Shown in pieces: positions 44,616 through 56,583 of a stretch of DNA of 64,000 bases. The notes beneath the pieces are model-generated. The model was not told where the DNA came from, did no database searches, and saw nothing but the letters and a program-made list of their open reading frames with translations. Origin of the DNA: JAGQSZ01 sp049647585 (lineage in GTDB: Bacteria > Actinomycetota > Acidimicrobiia > Acidimicrobiales > Microtrichaceae); assembly GCA_049647585.1 (NCBI GenBank), contig JBARXY010000016.1, forward strand, positions 86,094 to 150,093. The letters run 5' to 3'. Every line of letters begins with the position of its first letter. Position 1 is the first letter of the stretch. The position numbers were made by a program, and so were the translations under genes.

Positions 44616-44699
44616 TTACTCGCGCGGTCCCCACTCCCGCCAGGCAATTGCAGCAGCGATCAAAATGGCGATGATGGCAATGATCCACTTTGGGCTCAT
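44616..44699 (-). CDS. 27-residue hydrophobic microprotein
   Basis: The frame reads MSPKWIIAIIAILIAAAIAW and ends in a charged REWGPRE. It forms a single TM helix with a short basic N-terminus and a charged C-terminus. A GGAG ribosome site lies about 6 bp before ATG 44699. It starts 36 bp after the stop of the SDR gene on the same strand, so it could be co-transcribed. It is too short for homology from memory, but the ribosome site, clean helix and charged flanks make it more likely than chance. Confidence 0.5.
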   Translation of the reverse strand: MSPKWIIAIIAILIAAAIAWREWGPRE

Positions 44700-44734
44700 G
44701 GGGACTCCGTTGCTGGATTGAGTTGTTTCCTTGA

Positions 44735-45496
44735 CTAGCCCGCTTGGGCCTGTGCGTCGGCGACAGGACCGAGTGCGTCCGGCGGAACCAGGTTGATCTC
44801 CTCGGTTGAGTCGGCCTCAACCAGTTCGACCATTGCGTCGACAACTTCGATCGGGTCGAGCTGGTCGACCGTGATGAAGTCGCTGACCATATTGAATGTG
44901 TCCTTGACGGGAGCCTGCAGACTGCTGTCGTCGAACCAGTCCCACATTGCCTTGGCCATACGGTCGTTGAAGCCCGTGTTGTAGGGGCCAGGATTGAGTA
45001 GGCAGACGTCGATCCCCTGCGGAGCGAGTTCGGCGCGCATTGCCTTGCCCATCGCCTGCAGGGCGTGCTTGGTCATCGCGTACGGGCCGATCGCCGGTGC
45101 CGAAACGAGCCCGGCCACCGATGACACGATGATCACCCTTCCGGAGCCTCGCGGGATCATGCCTGCGAGCACCCTTTGGGTGATCGCTAGGGTGCCGAAG
45201 ACGTTGACTTCGAACAGGCGACGCACGATGTCGAGGGGAACGTCGGCCAGAGGACCAAACTGTCCCGCTCCTGCATTGTCGATCAACACATCGACGTCCC
45301 AGGCGTCGACCTTCACGACATCGTCGCTGGTGATGTCGAGCTTCTCGACTTGGAGCTCCGGTGCTTCTGAACGAAGAGCCTCTGCCTGCTCCTCCGACTC
45401 GGTTGTTGCGATCACATTGTGACCCCTGGAGGCAAGAGCAATGGCTGCACCCTTGCCGAATCCCGAGCCGGCACCTGTTATGAGGACGTTAGACAT
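44735..45496 (-). CDS. Short-chain dehydrogenase/reductase (SDR)
   Basis: The 253-aa protein has the classical SDR cofactor motif TGAGSGFG (about 7-14), the LDITSDDV acidic-turn region, NAGAGQFG, and the active site SSVAGLVS ... YAMTKHALQAM with Ser, Tyr and Lys in the usual order. It is NAD(P)-dependent and cytoplasmic; the substrate is unknown. It ends before the 27-aa microprotein gene and begins 166 bp downstream of the LAFTG protein gene, separated by a strong hairpin. Confidence 0.93.
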   Translation of the reverse strand: MSNVLITGAGSGFGKGAAIALASRGHNVIATTESEEQAEALRSEAPELQVEKLDITSDDVVKVDAWDVDVLIDNAGAGQFGPLADVPLDIVRRLFEVNVFGTLAITQRVLAGMIPRGSGRVIIVSSVAGLVSAPAIGPYAMTKHALQAMGKAMRAELAPQGIDVCLLNPGPYNTGFNDRMAKAMWDWFDDSSLQAPVKDTFNMVSDFITVDQLDPIEVVDAMVELVEADSTEEINLVPPDALGPVADAQAQAG

Positions 45497-45580
45497 ATCG
45501 CCATCCTATTTGGGGCCCGCCGAGGGTTTGGTCGGATTGTGGGTGCACGAGTCGGTCCGGTTGAGGACGCGTTGCGCGAG

Positions 45581-45622
45581 AACGCCCGCCGCGCCCTCTG
45601 TTGAAGGCCGCCGGCGGGCGTT
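45581..45622 (-). terminator. 11-bp perfect hairpin after the LAFTG-protein gene
   Basis: AACGCCCGCCG (45581-45591) is the exact complement of 45612-45622, with a 20-base loop. It lies 41 bp past the stop of the LAFTG gene on the same strand and 85 bp before the SDR gene. No U run follows, so it is a weak candidate for rho-independent termination or an mRNA-stabilising stem. Confidence 0.5.
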
Positions 45623-45662
45623 GTCGGTGCGATAGGTGGCGTCGTCAGTGACGGCGGGCGCT

Positions 45663-47432
45663 TCAGGCGGTCCGTCGACGCTGCCACGACACTGCCGAGA
45701 CAGTGGCTCCGGCGATGAGCAGGACGATGCCGAGCGCCAGCAACGGTGATGTGTTTCCGCCGGTGAAGGCGAGCGCTCCCGGCGTGACACGTCCGTCGTC
45801 CGCGATGACCTCGGTTCGGAACTGGACCTCGCCACCAACTTCTGGAGGTGACGTCGGCGGTACCCCGGTGGTCACAGTCGCTTCGGTGGTGGTCGGCAGC
45901 TCAGAAGTCGGGGTGACTCCGGTGGTTGTTGGGGCCTCGGTGGTTGTCGGGGCCTCTGTCGTCGGCGTAACTGCTGTGGTCGGAGGGACCGTCGTTGTCG
46001 TTGGCGCTTCGGTCGTCGTTGGGGCCTGGGTGGTCGATGTCGTCGTCGCGTACGGGGTCTTGTCGTTGGTGTAGGTACACACGGTCGAGTCGCCAGCCGC
46101 CAGATTTGCGGTGAACTGCGTGCCATCGACAACTACCTGACGACCACTTGCCGGGGTTGTGCACTCGAGTGACTCAAGGGTCCAACCGGCAGGTACGGTC
46201 TCTGACACGGTCCAGGCGACATCAGCGGCACGCACGAATGCGATCTCGTCCGAGGAGCCGGTCTGTTGAGGACGAAGCGTGAACTTGCCGCCGGGAATGA
46301 ACGAGGTGTCGCCCGTGAACTCGAAGGTGGTTCCACCCGGCGCGTTGTCGGCCAACTGCTTGCGCACCGTGATGCTCACCGGCGCTGCTGGCTTCGCCAA
46401 GTAGTAGGCGTAGCAGAACACGTTCTTCGAACCGTCCGGGTAGCGGATGTATTCGACGTTGTCGCCGTTGTAGTTGTCGGTGGCGCAGCGCAGCGCACCG
46501 AAGGACTGGGTCCCATCGCCGAGCGGTGCTGCCCTGGTCCCACCCTGGAGCCATAGCGAACCATTTGCGGCCTGGGCAGCCTGTGCTTCCGTGAGGGTGT
46601 AGACCACCGCACCCGAAAGGGTTCGGCCGGTGTCGTTGCCCGCATTGTCCAATTCGGGAGCCGACGCGGTCGTCGATGCGATCGAATTCTCGCCGGTCAC
46701 GGTCGACAGGTTCGCCGTCGACACCGACGGGCCGGTGTAGCCGGTCCCCCACTGGAAGTCCCAGCCGGTCAGAGGAGAGCACTTGTCCTGAGGCGAGGCG
46801 GCCTCCTTGGCAGGATTGACGACCTCCTCGGGTGAATAGTTCGTGTCCGGACCCAGGTCCTCGAGGCTCTCCTGAATGTTGTTCCGGCTGCGATTGGCGA
46901 TGATGTCGCCATAGGTGGGACAAGCCCGCGCAGCCAGCGTCACGGTGTAGGGCTTCGGTGATGCCGGCAACGTCTCCGCCGCCTTCTCCGGGCCGCAGAA
47001 GTCGACGCCGAGAATGTCAGGAATGCCAGAGTTGAGAGGCGGGAGTTGGGAGTTATCGAAGATGCCGGCGAGCTGAGCCGGGTCGATAGTCGTGGTCGCT
47101 GAGCTCGGTCCACCCTTGATGACGACGGCCGATACGAGCTGGGTCGATGTCCAGGTACCGCCGGTCCTGGTGCCGTCGTTGATCGTCACGACATCCGAGC
47201 CGCTGTTGGCCTTGTAGACAACGTTGGCCACGTGGTAGCTGGCGATCTGTGTGGTGCCGTCGGGACAACTTGCTGGCTTGGCCGCAGAGGTCGTCGAGAG
47301 CGCTCCGACACTTACCAGGACCGCGCCTACGAGCATGGCAGCGATGCCGCCACGGAGGCCCCGGGTCGCCCCGGATGGCGCGCCGCTCGGGCGTTGCGGT
47401 CTAGGAGTAGAGGAAGAGTTGTCGCCGGTCAT
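45663..47432 (-). CDS. LAFTG-anchored surface protein with prealbumin-like domain
   Basis: The 589-aa protein has a signal or anchor helix (about 26-50), an extended unique region (50-360), then a prealbumin-like (SpaA/Cna-B-type) domain, about 360-470, with SITVRKQLADNAPGGTTFEF. A long Thr/Pro repeat stalk (about 473-530) follows. The C-terminus is a sortase-type signal: LAFTG (554-558), hydrophobic helix, QRRRTA tail. LAxTG motifs are used by class E sortases. The start overlaps the stop of the upstream signal-peptidase fusion gene (ATGA, 47429-47432), so it is probably that protein's substrate. No sortase gene is in the window. Confidence 0.85.
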   Translation of the reverse strand: MTGDNSSSTPRPQRPSGAPSGATRGLRGGIAAMLVGAVLVSVGALSTTSAAKPASCPDGTTQIASYHVANVVYKANSGSDVVTINDGTRTGGTWTSTQLVSAVVIKGGPSSATTTIDPAQLAGIFDNSQLPPLNSGIPDILGVDFCGPEKAAETLPASPKPYTVTLAARACPTYGDIIANRSRNNIQESLEDLGPDTNYSPEEVVNPAKEAASPQDKCSPLTGWDFQWGTGYTGPSVSTANLSTVTGENSIASTTASAPELDNAGNDTGRTLSGAVVYTLTEAQAAQAANGSLWLQGGTRAAPLGDGTQSFGALRCATDNYNGDNVEYIRYPDGSKNVFCYAYYLAKPAAPVSITVRKQLADNAPGGTTFEFTGDTSFIPGGKFTLRPQQTGSSDEIAFVRAADVAWTVSETVPAGWTLESLECTTPASGRQVVVDGTQFTANLAAGDSTVCTYTNDKTPYATTTSTTQAPTTTEAPTTTTVPPTTAVTPTTEAPTTTEAPTTTGVTPTSELPTTTEATVTTGVPPTSPPEVGGEVQFRTEVIADDGRVTPGALAFTGGNTSPLLALGIVLLIAGATVSAVSWQRRRTA

Positions 47433-49831
47433 TTGCGTTCTCCGAATGAGGTCATCGAAGAGTTAGTCGGCACGGAGGCGGTCGGCTTTAGTGATCCGTC
47501 CCACAGCAGACGCTGCTGAGTCGAGCGGCGGCGCGGGCGGAACAGCATGCCGATCACCCCCAGGACCAGCGCGCCGACAATGACCGCCCAGCTGACTGAG
47601 CTGCGCACGGAGGTCGACAGCAACCCGATTGCGGGGACGGACGCTACGACCACTCCCACCCTTTCCTCGGAAGTCACCGACCAGTATTCGGACTTGTCGT
47701 TAGCATCGCCGCGGGTCTCGACCTCGACGTTGTCGCCCGCGCGGGAGATCTGGCGGACTCGGTGGGTCAGGCTGTCGGCCGTCTCCGGGGCATCGAATCG
47801 GGTCACCACCTGTCCCTGGCTAATCTCGCTCGCCGGTTCGGTAGCGACCAGGACCACGTCGCCGACGCCATAGGTCGGTTCCATCGATCCGCTGCGGATG
47901 ACCAGGGGCCGGAGTCCCATGAGCACCAGCCCCAGGCTCAGCACGACGGCAAGCGACATGGCAATGACCAGACCGATGGCAAGTCGGTCGAGCCGGTGGC
48001 CCCAACGGTTCGGGTCTATCTGCTCCCCCACCGGTGCGGTCTTCGCCATTACGGATCCGGTCGCTGGAGCGTTGGATGCCGCGTCGGTGAGAGTCCGTGC
48101 CCAGGCTGCCGATCCGGGCTCGACACGCCGTATCTCGACACCTATCAGTTCGTCCTCGTGGACGTGCCTGCGCGTAGCCGCGACGGTGCCGTGGAGAATG
48201 ATCGTTGCGCCCCCGGTCCGGGGCACCCGCACGGTCACTTCGTCGCCCTGGACATGTCCGGTGGACGGTCCAACCAGAGCGAACCCGCCGGGTCCGCCGT
48301 CGATCAGTCGCCACAGTGTGTGATCGGGGCCCGGAACGACTTCTGATGCAACCTTTGACGCCACGACTACCGCTGGAAGGTCGAGCGGAATGCGGAAGCC
48401 GACCCTGCGCCACGACCGCTCGATGAGCGAGCGAACGGTGAACACCCATGTCAGCACCAGCAGTCCGACAGCTACACCAGCGGCCAGACGTGCCGCGCCC
48501 ACTCCCGGCTCGGCGGTCAGCACAACGTTCGCTGCTGCAGCGGTTGCGCCCAACGCCAGCCATACCAGCGGTCTGGTCGAAACCGCTCGGCGAGGCGGTC
48601 TCACCCGGCATGTCACAGCCGAGACCGTCGCCGCCAACGAACCAGGCAATCCGTAGAGGCCCGCGACAATGTCGGCCACCGGTGACGGACGGACTCCGGT
48701 GGCAAGACGGGATGCCCACCAACGCAGAACGATCGATAGAAGCACCAGTGCGCCAAGCAGACCTTCGCTGTGACGCACAGGTGAGCCGTCAGGCAGCAGC
48801 ACGAGAACTGCGAGCCACAAAAGCAACGACCAGCCCGACAGTGCCCTAACGAGCAGTCCGGCTGCAACCGACCGGGCGCGCCCGGAGCCCACATCGGTAC
48901 GTGCTGCGTCTGACAGATCCGCGGCCCAGGCGCACTGCCGGGCGGTCGTATCGGGCCAGTAGCCGTCCGCAGCTACCGGGGCAGCTCGGTGGGTCAGCAC
49001 TGTGTCGACGGTGACTCCGAATGCGCCCTCGGCAGATCTATCACGCAGCCAGGCACCCATCGGACGTCCGGCGGCCAGTGGATGTGCGCGTAGGAGCGCC
49101 GTCGACACGAGGGTTGCATCCGGCTCCCAACACCAGAGTCCGGCGTGGGACGCGCGTTTACGAAGCCGTGAATCGAGTGCTTCGCGTCTGACAGGTCCGA
49201 ATCGGTCACGGTTGAGCGGCACCGATGTGCCCTGCACCCACGAGGCGCCTTGGGCGAGCAATCGGGCGGCGACATGGCAGCCGGTGGCAGGGAAAGCCCG
49301 CGCCGACACGACGAGCACCGCGTCGCACTGGTCGTAGAAGGCAGCCATCGTGTCCGGGGAGTCGGGCCGGTCGGAACCCACGACGAGTACCGCGGGATCG
49401 AGGCCCATCGGCACCGATCGGTCCGGCGGAACGACCAGCACAACCGGTCCCGATGAGACCGCGATCGCCGAGGTCATCCGAGCAACCTGGTCGGGCACAC
49501 GTCCTAGGTTCATGAGCGTGCCGATCCGTTGGGCTTCGGCAGGTCCGTGCTTGCTCGATGGATGCCGACCAGCGGGATGATCCCCGCCGGTGATACCGGT
49601 CGGAATGAGGGCAACTGCGAAGGGGCCGCCCAAGCCCCATAGAAGCGCACCGACTAGTGCAACGGCCATTGGCCACCGCTGTGGCACGGCCAGCAAAACA
49701 GTGAGCGCGATTGCTCCAATGGTCGCTAGCCCGGCGGCGACCGCGCAGAATCGCCCGACGCTGGCGCGCTGGAAGACAGTCATGGTCGTTCCAGTCGGCG
49801 GATCGAGCGTCGTGATGAGAGGACCGGCCAT
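47429..49831 (-). CDS. Multi-TM protein: degenerate GT2-like and PilZ-like region fused to SipW-type signal peptidase
   Basis: The 800-aa protein starts with two TM helices. A GT2-like region (about 100-310) follows in which I cannot find DxD or QxxRW, then three to four TM helices (about 325-475). A PilZ-like segment (about 478-580) has FRIPLDLPAVVVAS and LIDGGPGGFALVG. The C-terminal 190 residues are an S26B signal peptidase: RSGSMEPTYGVGDVVLV with Ser649, LTHRV with His690, TRGDANDKSEYWSV, and flanking TM helices. The 41-residue Ser-His spacing fits the SipW/eukaryotic type. Its stop overlaps the start of the LAFTG protein. It looks like a BcsA-like scaffold joined to a dedicated signal peptidase. 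Confidence 0.8.
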   Translation of the reverse strand: MAGPLITTLDPPTGTTMTVFQRASVGRFCAVAAGLATIGAIALTVLLAVPQRWPMAVALVGALLWGLGGPFAVALIPTGITGGDHPAGRHPSSKHGPAEAQRIGTLMNLGRVPDQVARMTSAIAVSSGPVVLVVPPDRSVPMGLDPAVLVVGSDRPDSPDTMAAFYDQCDAVLVVSARAFPATGCHVAARLLAQGASWVQGTSVPLNRDRFGPVRREALDSRLRKRASHAGLWCWEPDATLVSTALLRAHPLAAGRPMGAWLRDRSAEGAFGVTVDTVLTHRAAPVAADGYWPDTTARQCAWAADLSDAARTDVGSGRARSVAAGLLVRALSGWSLLLWLAVLVLLPDGSPVRHSEGLLGALVLLSIVLRWWASRLATGVRPSPVADIVAGLYGLPGSLAATVSAVTCRVRPPRRAVSTRPLVWLALGATAAAANVVLTAEPGVGAARLAAGVAVGLLVLTWVFTVRSLIERSWRRVGFRIPLDLPAVVVASKVASEVVPGPDHTLWRLIDGGPGGFALVGPSTGHVQGDEVTVRVPRTGGATIILHGTVAATRRHVHEDELIGVEIRRVEPGSAAWARTLTDAASNAPATGSVMAKTAPVGEQIDPNRWGHRLDRLAIGLVIAMSLAVVLSLGLVLMGLRPLVIRSGSMEPTYGVGDVVLVATEPASEISQGQVVTRFDAPETADSLTHRVRQISRAGDNVEVETRGDANDKSEYWSVTSEERVGVVVASVPAIGLLSTSVRSSVSWAVIVGALVLGVIGMLFRPRRRSTQQRLLWDGSLKPTASVPTNSSMTSFGERK

Positions 49832-49904
49832 CAGAGATCTGAGCCTGCGGTGATGTCAGCCGCCGCAGCGTCGAGAACAGCGTCAGTCGAGGCTCGTCTC
49901 GAAG

Positions 49905-51728
49905 TCAGTCCTGACGGTGCGAGCCAGCGTCGCGGCTCCTCTCGATAACGAGGACTCCACCGGGGCTAAGGCGGCGGCCACCATCTTCATCTAGCAAGAC
50001 CTCGCCGCGTTCAAGGATCACGTTTCCATCGATCGTTGTCCCATCCGCCACTGTTCCGGAGACCGCGGCCCGGTGGAGCCGTGTCCCAGTCGCCTGGGCG
50101 ACATCGAGCGGCGGGATTTCCTGGGCCGACTCTGCCAGATTCGCAACGATCCGCAACGATCCGCGGTGGACGTCGACCACGCCGCCATGCACATGGCATG
50201 ACTGCTCCGGTAACGGTAGCGGTCCGGGTGCGAAGGTCGGATGTGAGCGACGAAGAGCGATGAGCTGGCGATACCACTCCGACACCTCGGCGTGCGGACC
50301 TGACGACAGCTCCGCCCAAATCAGTTTGGCGCCATCGGCGGTCGAGCGAGCCTCGGGATCGGCCACCGCCTGTTCGTCCCATCCGAACGCGGCGAACTCA
50401 GCGATCCTTCCCCGACGGACCGCGTCGCCTAGCTCACCACCGTGATTGCTGAAGTACGGGAAAGGCGACGAACTCGCCCAGTCCTCACCCTGGAAGAGCA
50501 GGCAGGTGAATGGCGACAACAACACCAACGCAGCAGCGGCACAGGTTCGGTCAACTCCGATGAGTTGGTGCAGCCTCTCTCCGGCCGCCCGGTTGCCGAC
50601 CTGGTCGTGGTTCTGCAGCGATACGACGAAGGCCGCCGACCCGGTTCCCTCAACGCTACGCCCGACCCGACGCTTTCGGTGAGGCGAGTAGCGGCCCTGG
50701 TACACCAATGCCGAGGTGAGGGCAGTCGAAAGATCTTCGGGCCAGTAGTCCTCGTAGTACCCCTGGGTCTCCGACGTCAGGGTGACGTGGATGCAATGGT
50801 GCAGGTCGTCGCTCCAGACGCCGTCCAGACCAGGACCACACGGCGGTGCCTGCATCAAGCGAGGATCGCTGCCCTCGCTCTCGGCGACGAGAAGATATTC
50901 ATGACCGGTGCGACGCCCGAGTTCACGCACTTGCGCTCCGAGTTCCTCGAACAGCGGCAGTTCCGATGAGTCGAACAGCGTATGGACCGCGTCGAGTCGT
51001 AGACCGTCCACGCCCACCTCGCCGAGCCAGTACAACGCGTTGTCGATTATGAAGTTACGCACGCCGTCAGAACCGGGGCCGTCCAGGTTTACGCTGTCAC
51101 CCCATGGAGTCGAATATCGGTTGGTGAAATAGGGGCCGGAGACGGCCAGGTAGTTACCTGAAGGGCCCAGGTGGTTGTAGACCACGTCCAACACGACGGC
51201 CATTTCCCGGTTGTGGCATGCATCCACGAACTCGGCCATGTCGTTCACGCTTCCGTAGCTCGGATGGGGTGCAAACAGGTCGACCCCGTCGTATCCCCAG
51301 CCGACCTCTCCGTCGAACGCGGCTACGGGCATGACCTCGACGTGGGTCACCCCAAGATGCGCCAGGTGGTCGAGATGCTCGATTGCACCCCGGAACGTGC
51401 CGGCGGCGCTAAAGCTGCCGATGTGGATCTCATAGATCACGGCACGATCGAGCGCCGTGCGGACCCGGCGCGTCCCGTGCCGAATTTGTTCGGGTACACA
51501 CGACCAACCGTGCACCCCGTCCGGCTGCGCCCTCGAACGCGGATCTGGCACTTCCGCGCCATCCACGACGAAGCGATATCTGGTTCCCGGCTCGAGCTGG
51601 ATCGGTGAAGCCCAGGTCTCACCGACGCGAACACAGGGCTGTCGTGCGTCGGGCGTTTCCAGCTCGACCGTGGTGGCGTCAGGTGCCCAGAGTTCGGGGC
51701 GCTGCGCCACGTCGCCTGGCGCGCTCAT
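49905..51728 (-). CDS. treZ: Malto-oligosyltrehalose trehalohydrolase (TreZ)
   Basis: The 607-aa GH13 enzyme has VIYEIHIGSFSAAGTFRGAI, GYDGVDLFAPHPSYGS, VVYNHLGPSGNYL, nucleophile in VDGLRLDAVHTLFD, acid/base in LLVAESEGSDPRL and the SLQNHDQVGNRAAG region holding the third Asp. The N-terminal CBM48-like domain is shorter than in some relatives. TreZ releases trehalose from maltooligosyltrehalose made by TreY. It is cytoplasmic. ATG 51728 starts MSAPGDVAQRPELWAPDA; the longer frame overlaps treY and is not conserved. It is the last gene of the glgX-treY-treZ operon, 28 bp after treY. Confidence 0.95.
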   Translation of the reverse strand: MSAPGDVAQRPELWAPDATTVELETPDARQPCVRVGETWASPIQLEPGTRYRFVVDGAEVPDPRSRAQPDGVHGWSCVPEQIRHGTRRVRTALDRAVIYEIHIGSFSAAGTFRGAIEHLDHLAHLGVTHVEVMPVAAFDGEVGWGYDGVDLFAPHPSYGSVNDMAEFVDACHNREMAVVLDVVYNHLGPSGNYLAVSGPYFTNRYSTPWGDSVNLDGPGSDGVRNFIIDNALYWLGEVGVDGLRLDAVHTLFDSSELPLFEELGAQVRELGRRTGHEYLLVAESEGSDPRLMQAPPCGPGLDGVWSDDLHHCIHVTLTSETQGYYEDYWPEDLSTALTSALVYQGRYSPHRKRRVGRSVEGTGSAAFVVSLQNHDQVGNRAAGERLHQLIGVDRTCAAAALVLLSPFTCLLFQGEDWASSSPFPYFSNHGGELGDAVRRGRIAEFAAFGWDEQAVADPEARSTADGAKLIWAELSSGPHAEVSEWYRQLIALRRSHPTFAPGPLPLPEQSCHVHGGVVDVHRGSLRIVANLAESAQEIPPLDVAQATGTRLHRAAVSGTVADGTTIDGNVILERGEVLLDEDGGRRLSPGGVLVIERSRDAGSHRQD

Positions 51729-51756
51729 TCTCGCTCCCGGGATTCGCCGCTCCTGG

Positions 51757-54392
51757 TCATGCTCGCTCCAGGACGGCTGCGCTCCAGCCTCCCAGCATCG
51801 CGGCCACGGGCATCGCCGAAGAAGTCGCCGAAGAAGTCGGCGACTCGCCGCCCAAGACGCTCTTCCACCGGCCCGGGGGCAGCTGAACTGTCGTCGCCGG
51901 GTCGATCTCGCCCCGTGTCGGCCACCTGGTGACAATGCAGACCACCTCGTCACTGCGCGTGAAAGCGAATACCCGATCGGCGTCGGCCCCCGAGATGTCT
52001 AGAGCGCGATACGTCGCCGTGGCCGAGAACGCGTCGGGTCGACGGATGCGCAGCGCCAGGACCGCACGGACGGCGTATGCCTTCGCCAGGTCTCCGGTCG
52101 GTTGGTGTGCGGACGTTGTCGGGTCCGGGAGCTTCGACAACTCCTCCAGATCGGGGGCCGTCCGATTGTCGGGATCAACGAGGCGCAAGAACCAGGTCTC
52201 GGTCCCCCAGTAGAGGTCCGGAATTCCTGGGGCGCATAGCTGCAACACCTTCTGCGCGATGGATGTGGCTCGCCCCGCCGCCGAAAGAGTGGCGACGAAG
52301 TCGGATACGAGCGAGACGATCCCAGGATCTGAAGCAACACCGTGGGCGAACTTCGTCACCGAACGCTCGTAGTCCTCATCAGGATGCAACCACGACGTGG
52401 TCAGTTTCGCCTCGCGAACGGCCTTGAGGGCAAATGTTGCCAACCTCGCGCCGGACAGAGGGTGTGCTCCCACCATGGTCTGACAGAGCATCACGCGGGT
52501 CCGCGGGTCGATGCGGCGCTCGGGATCCAGAGCTTCCGTCGCCCCAAGCCACGCTCCGAAGAAGGCGGCCCACTTATCGGGGATCTCACTCAGTACGTTC
52601 AGTCGGGCCCGGACGTCCTCGCTTCGCTTCGAATCGTGAGTCGACAACCCGGTCATTGTCGTAGGCCGATCTGACTGAATCCCGGCAAGAAACACGTGTA
52701 GTTCGTCCGCTCCGATCCGGTCGGCCGAGGGATCTGAGCCGACTTCGCAGCGCGAGATGAGTCGGACATCCCGGTAGAAGGCGGTGTCCTCCTTACCCTT
52801 CGCCATGGCCGGTCCCGTCAGCTGCTGCAGGCGAGTCCTCACCTCAATGGCCAACGGCGTCGTGGCGTCCATCTCGCCGGTGAGGACGGATCTCAGAAGG
52901 CCGATGACTTCGCTGTCGAAGTCCGGATGCTCTGACTCGATACTCGCCATGGTGGCATCGAGCAGTCGCACGTCCTCGGTCCGTGCCTGCTCGCGCTCGG
53001 CCACGTAGGTGCGGTACACCGGCATGGCGACGACGACTTCGCGCAGCAGGTCCCGCAAGTCGTGACGTGTCACATCGCGGAACCGCCGCATCGAGTCGCA
53101 CAACCTCAGGAAGCTGTCGGTCACCCGGTCGAGGTCGCCGGCGAGCATCTCGCTCAGCACCAGGCGTTTCATGTCGTGGGTCAGTTCCTCACCAGTTGGT
53201 TCCCGGCCAAGAAACTCTTCGCTGAGCTCACCGAGGCGCTGCATCCCCGACGGATCGATCAGCCAACGGGCGACGGTCTCGGCAAACTCGTATCCCGTCG
53301 TGCCGTCGACCGGCCAGTTCTCGGGCAGCGTCTCGCCGCCTTCGAGAATCTTCTCCACCACAATCCAGCAATTCGGAGCCAGGTTTCGCAGTCGTTCGAA
53401 GTAGTGGGCGGGGTCGGCGAGACCGTCGGGATGGTCGACCCTCAGTCCATCGACGATTCCTTCGTCGATCCACCGTGCGACCGCCGTGTGGGTCGCGTCG
53501 AACACGTGGGGCCATTCCATGCGGACCCCGATCAGTTCGTTGACGTCGAAGAACCGGCGGTAGCCAAGATCACGTGCGGCACGCCAGTAGCCGAGGCGGT
53601 AGTGCTGTGACTCCAGGATGGCGTGCACGGCTTCGACGTCGCGGCCCAGCGCAGCCAGATGGTCGTCCATAGCGCGGGCGAATTCAAGGTCATCGAAGCG
53701 GAGTGCGAGCAGAGAGTCGAGTACACGGAGCTCAGCCGATCTGGCTTCGATATCTACGCTCTCGACACGTCGGAGACTGGTGGCGATGAGCCTGAGGAGG
53801 TCGTCGGAAAGCTCCACCGCAAGCGGTTCGAGCAGCTCCCCCACCGACTTCGGTGCCAGCGGGAACAGTCGGTCGGCCACCGTTGCGACGATGGCGGGGC
53901 CATTCCGTCGAATGCCAATTTGGCCGCGCTCCAGCACGCGCCCGTAATGGTCGTCGAGGACTGGCAGAAAGATGCGACCCCGGAGCCGTTGCTCGGGAGG
54001 TCGGAGGTCGATGTCGAACACGCGAGCGTGCGTGCTCAGCTCACCGTTGCGAAGGACGTCCCACCACCAGGGGTTAGCAGTGTGGTCAGCCGCCATGTGG
54101 TTGGGCACGATGTCGATGACAAGTCCCATTCCCAGTGTTGCCGCCGCGGCGCTGAGTCGGCGAAGGGGTTCGTCGCCGCCGAGGGAAGGGTCCACGCGTC
54201 GGGGATCGACCACGTCGTAGCCGTGACTCGACCCGGGAGTCGCCTCGAGTACGGGTGAGAGAGAGAGGTGCGACACGCCCAGATCGTGGGCGTGGTCGAG
54301 CCATCCCCGATCGATCACTCCGTCGAGCGTCAGTCCGTCGCGCAACTGGATTCGGTAGGTCGATGATGGCGTGTTGGTGCCCGGGTCCGCTC

Positions 54393-54396
<4 letters not shown>
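51757..54396 (-). CDS. treY: Malto-oligosyltrehalose synthase (TreY)
   Basis: The 879-aa GH13 enzyme starts STYRIQLRDGLTLDGVIDRG and has LSLSPVLEATPGSSHGYDVV, VIDIVPNHMAADHTANPWWW and a C-terminal QKVLQLCAPGIPDLYWGTET block, all characteristic of TreY. It converts the reducing-end alpha-1,4 bond of a maltodextrin to the alpha,alpha-1,1 bond. ATG 54396 overlaps the stop of the debranching gene (ATGA), giving translational coupling. Length agrees with TreY family members, which are often 750-850 aa; this one is slightly longer. Confidence 0.95.
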
Positions 54397-56504
<2,108 letters not shown>

Positions 56505-56538
56505 CAGCTACCCATACCCGTCGACGGTCACGTTTACC

Positions 56539-56554
56539 CCCACTTTCGAGTGGG
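56539..56554. promoter_or_regulatory. UUCG-loop hairpin in the glgX/56584 divergent region
   Basis: CCCACT-TTCG-AGTGGG is a perfect 6-bp stem with a TTCG tetraloop in the plus-strand transcript. The arms extend imperfectly to GTTTACCC and GGGTAAC. It lies 34 bp upstream of the glgX start on one strand and 29 bp upstream of the GTG at 56584 on the other. It could be a 5'-leader structure of the small gene or an operator for either. Confidence 0.45.
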
Positions 56555-56583
56555 TAACAGGGCGCACAACCAAAGGAGGTGGC

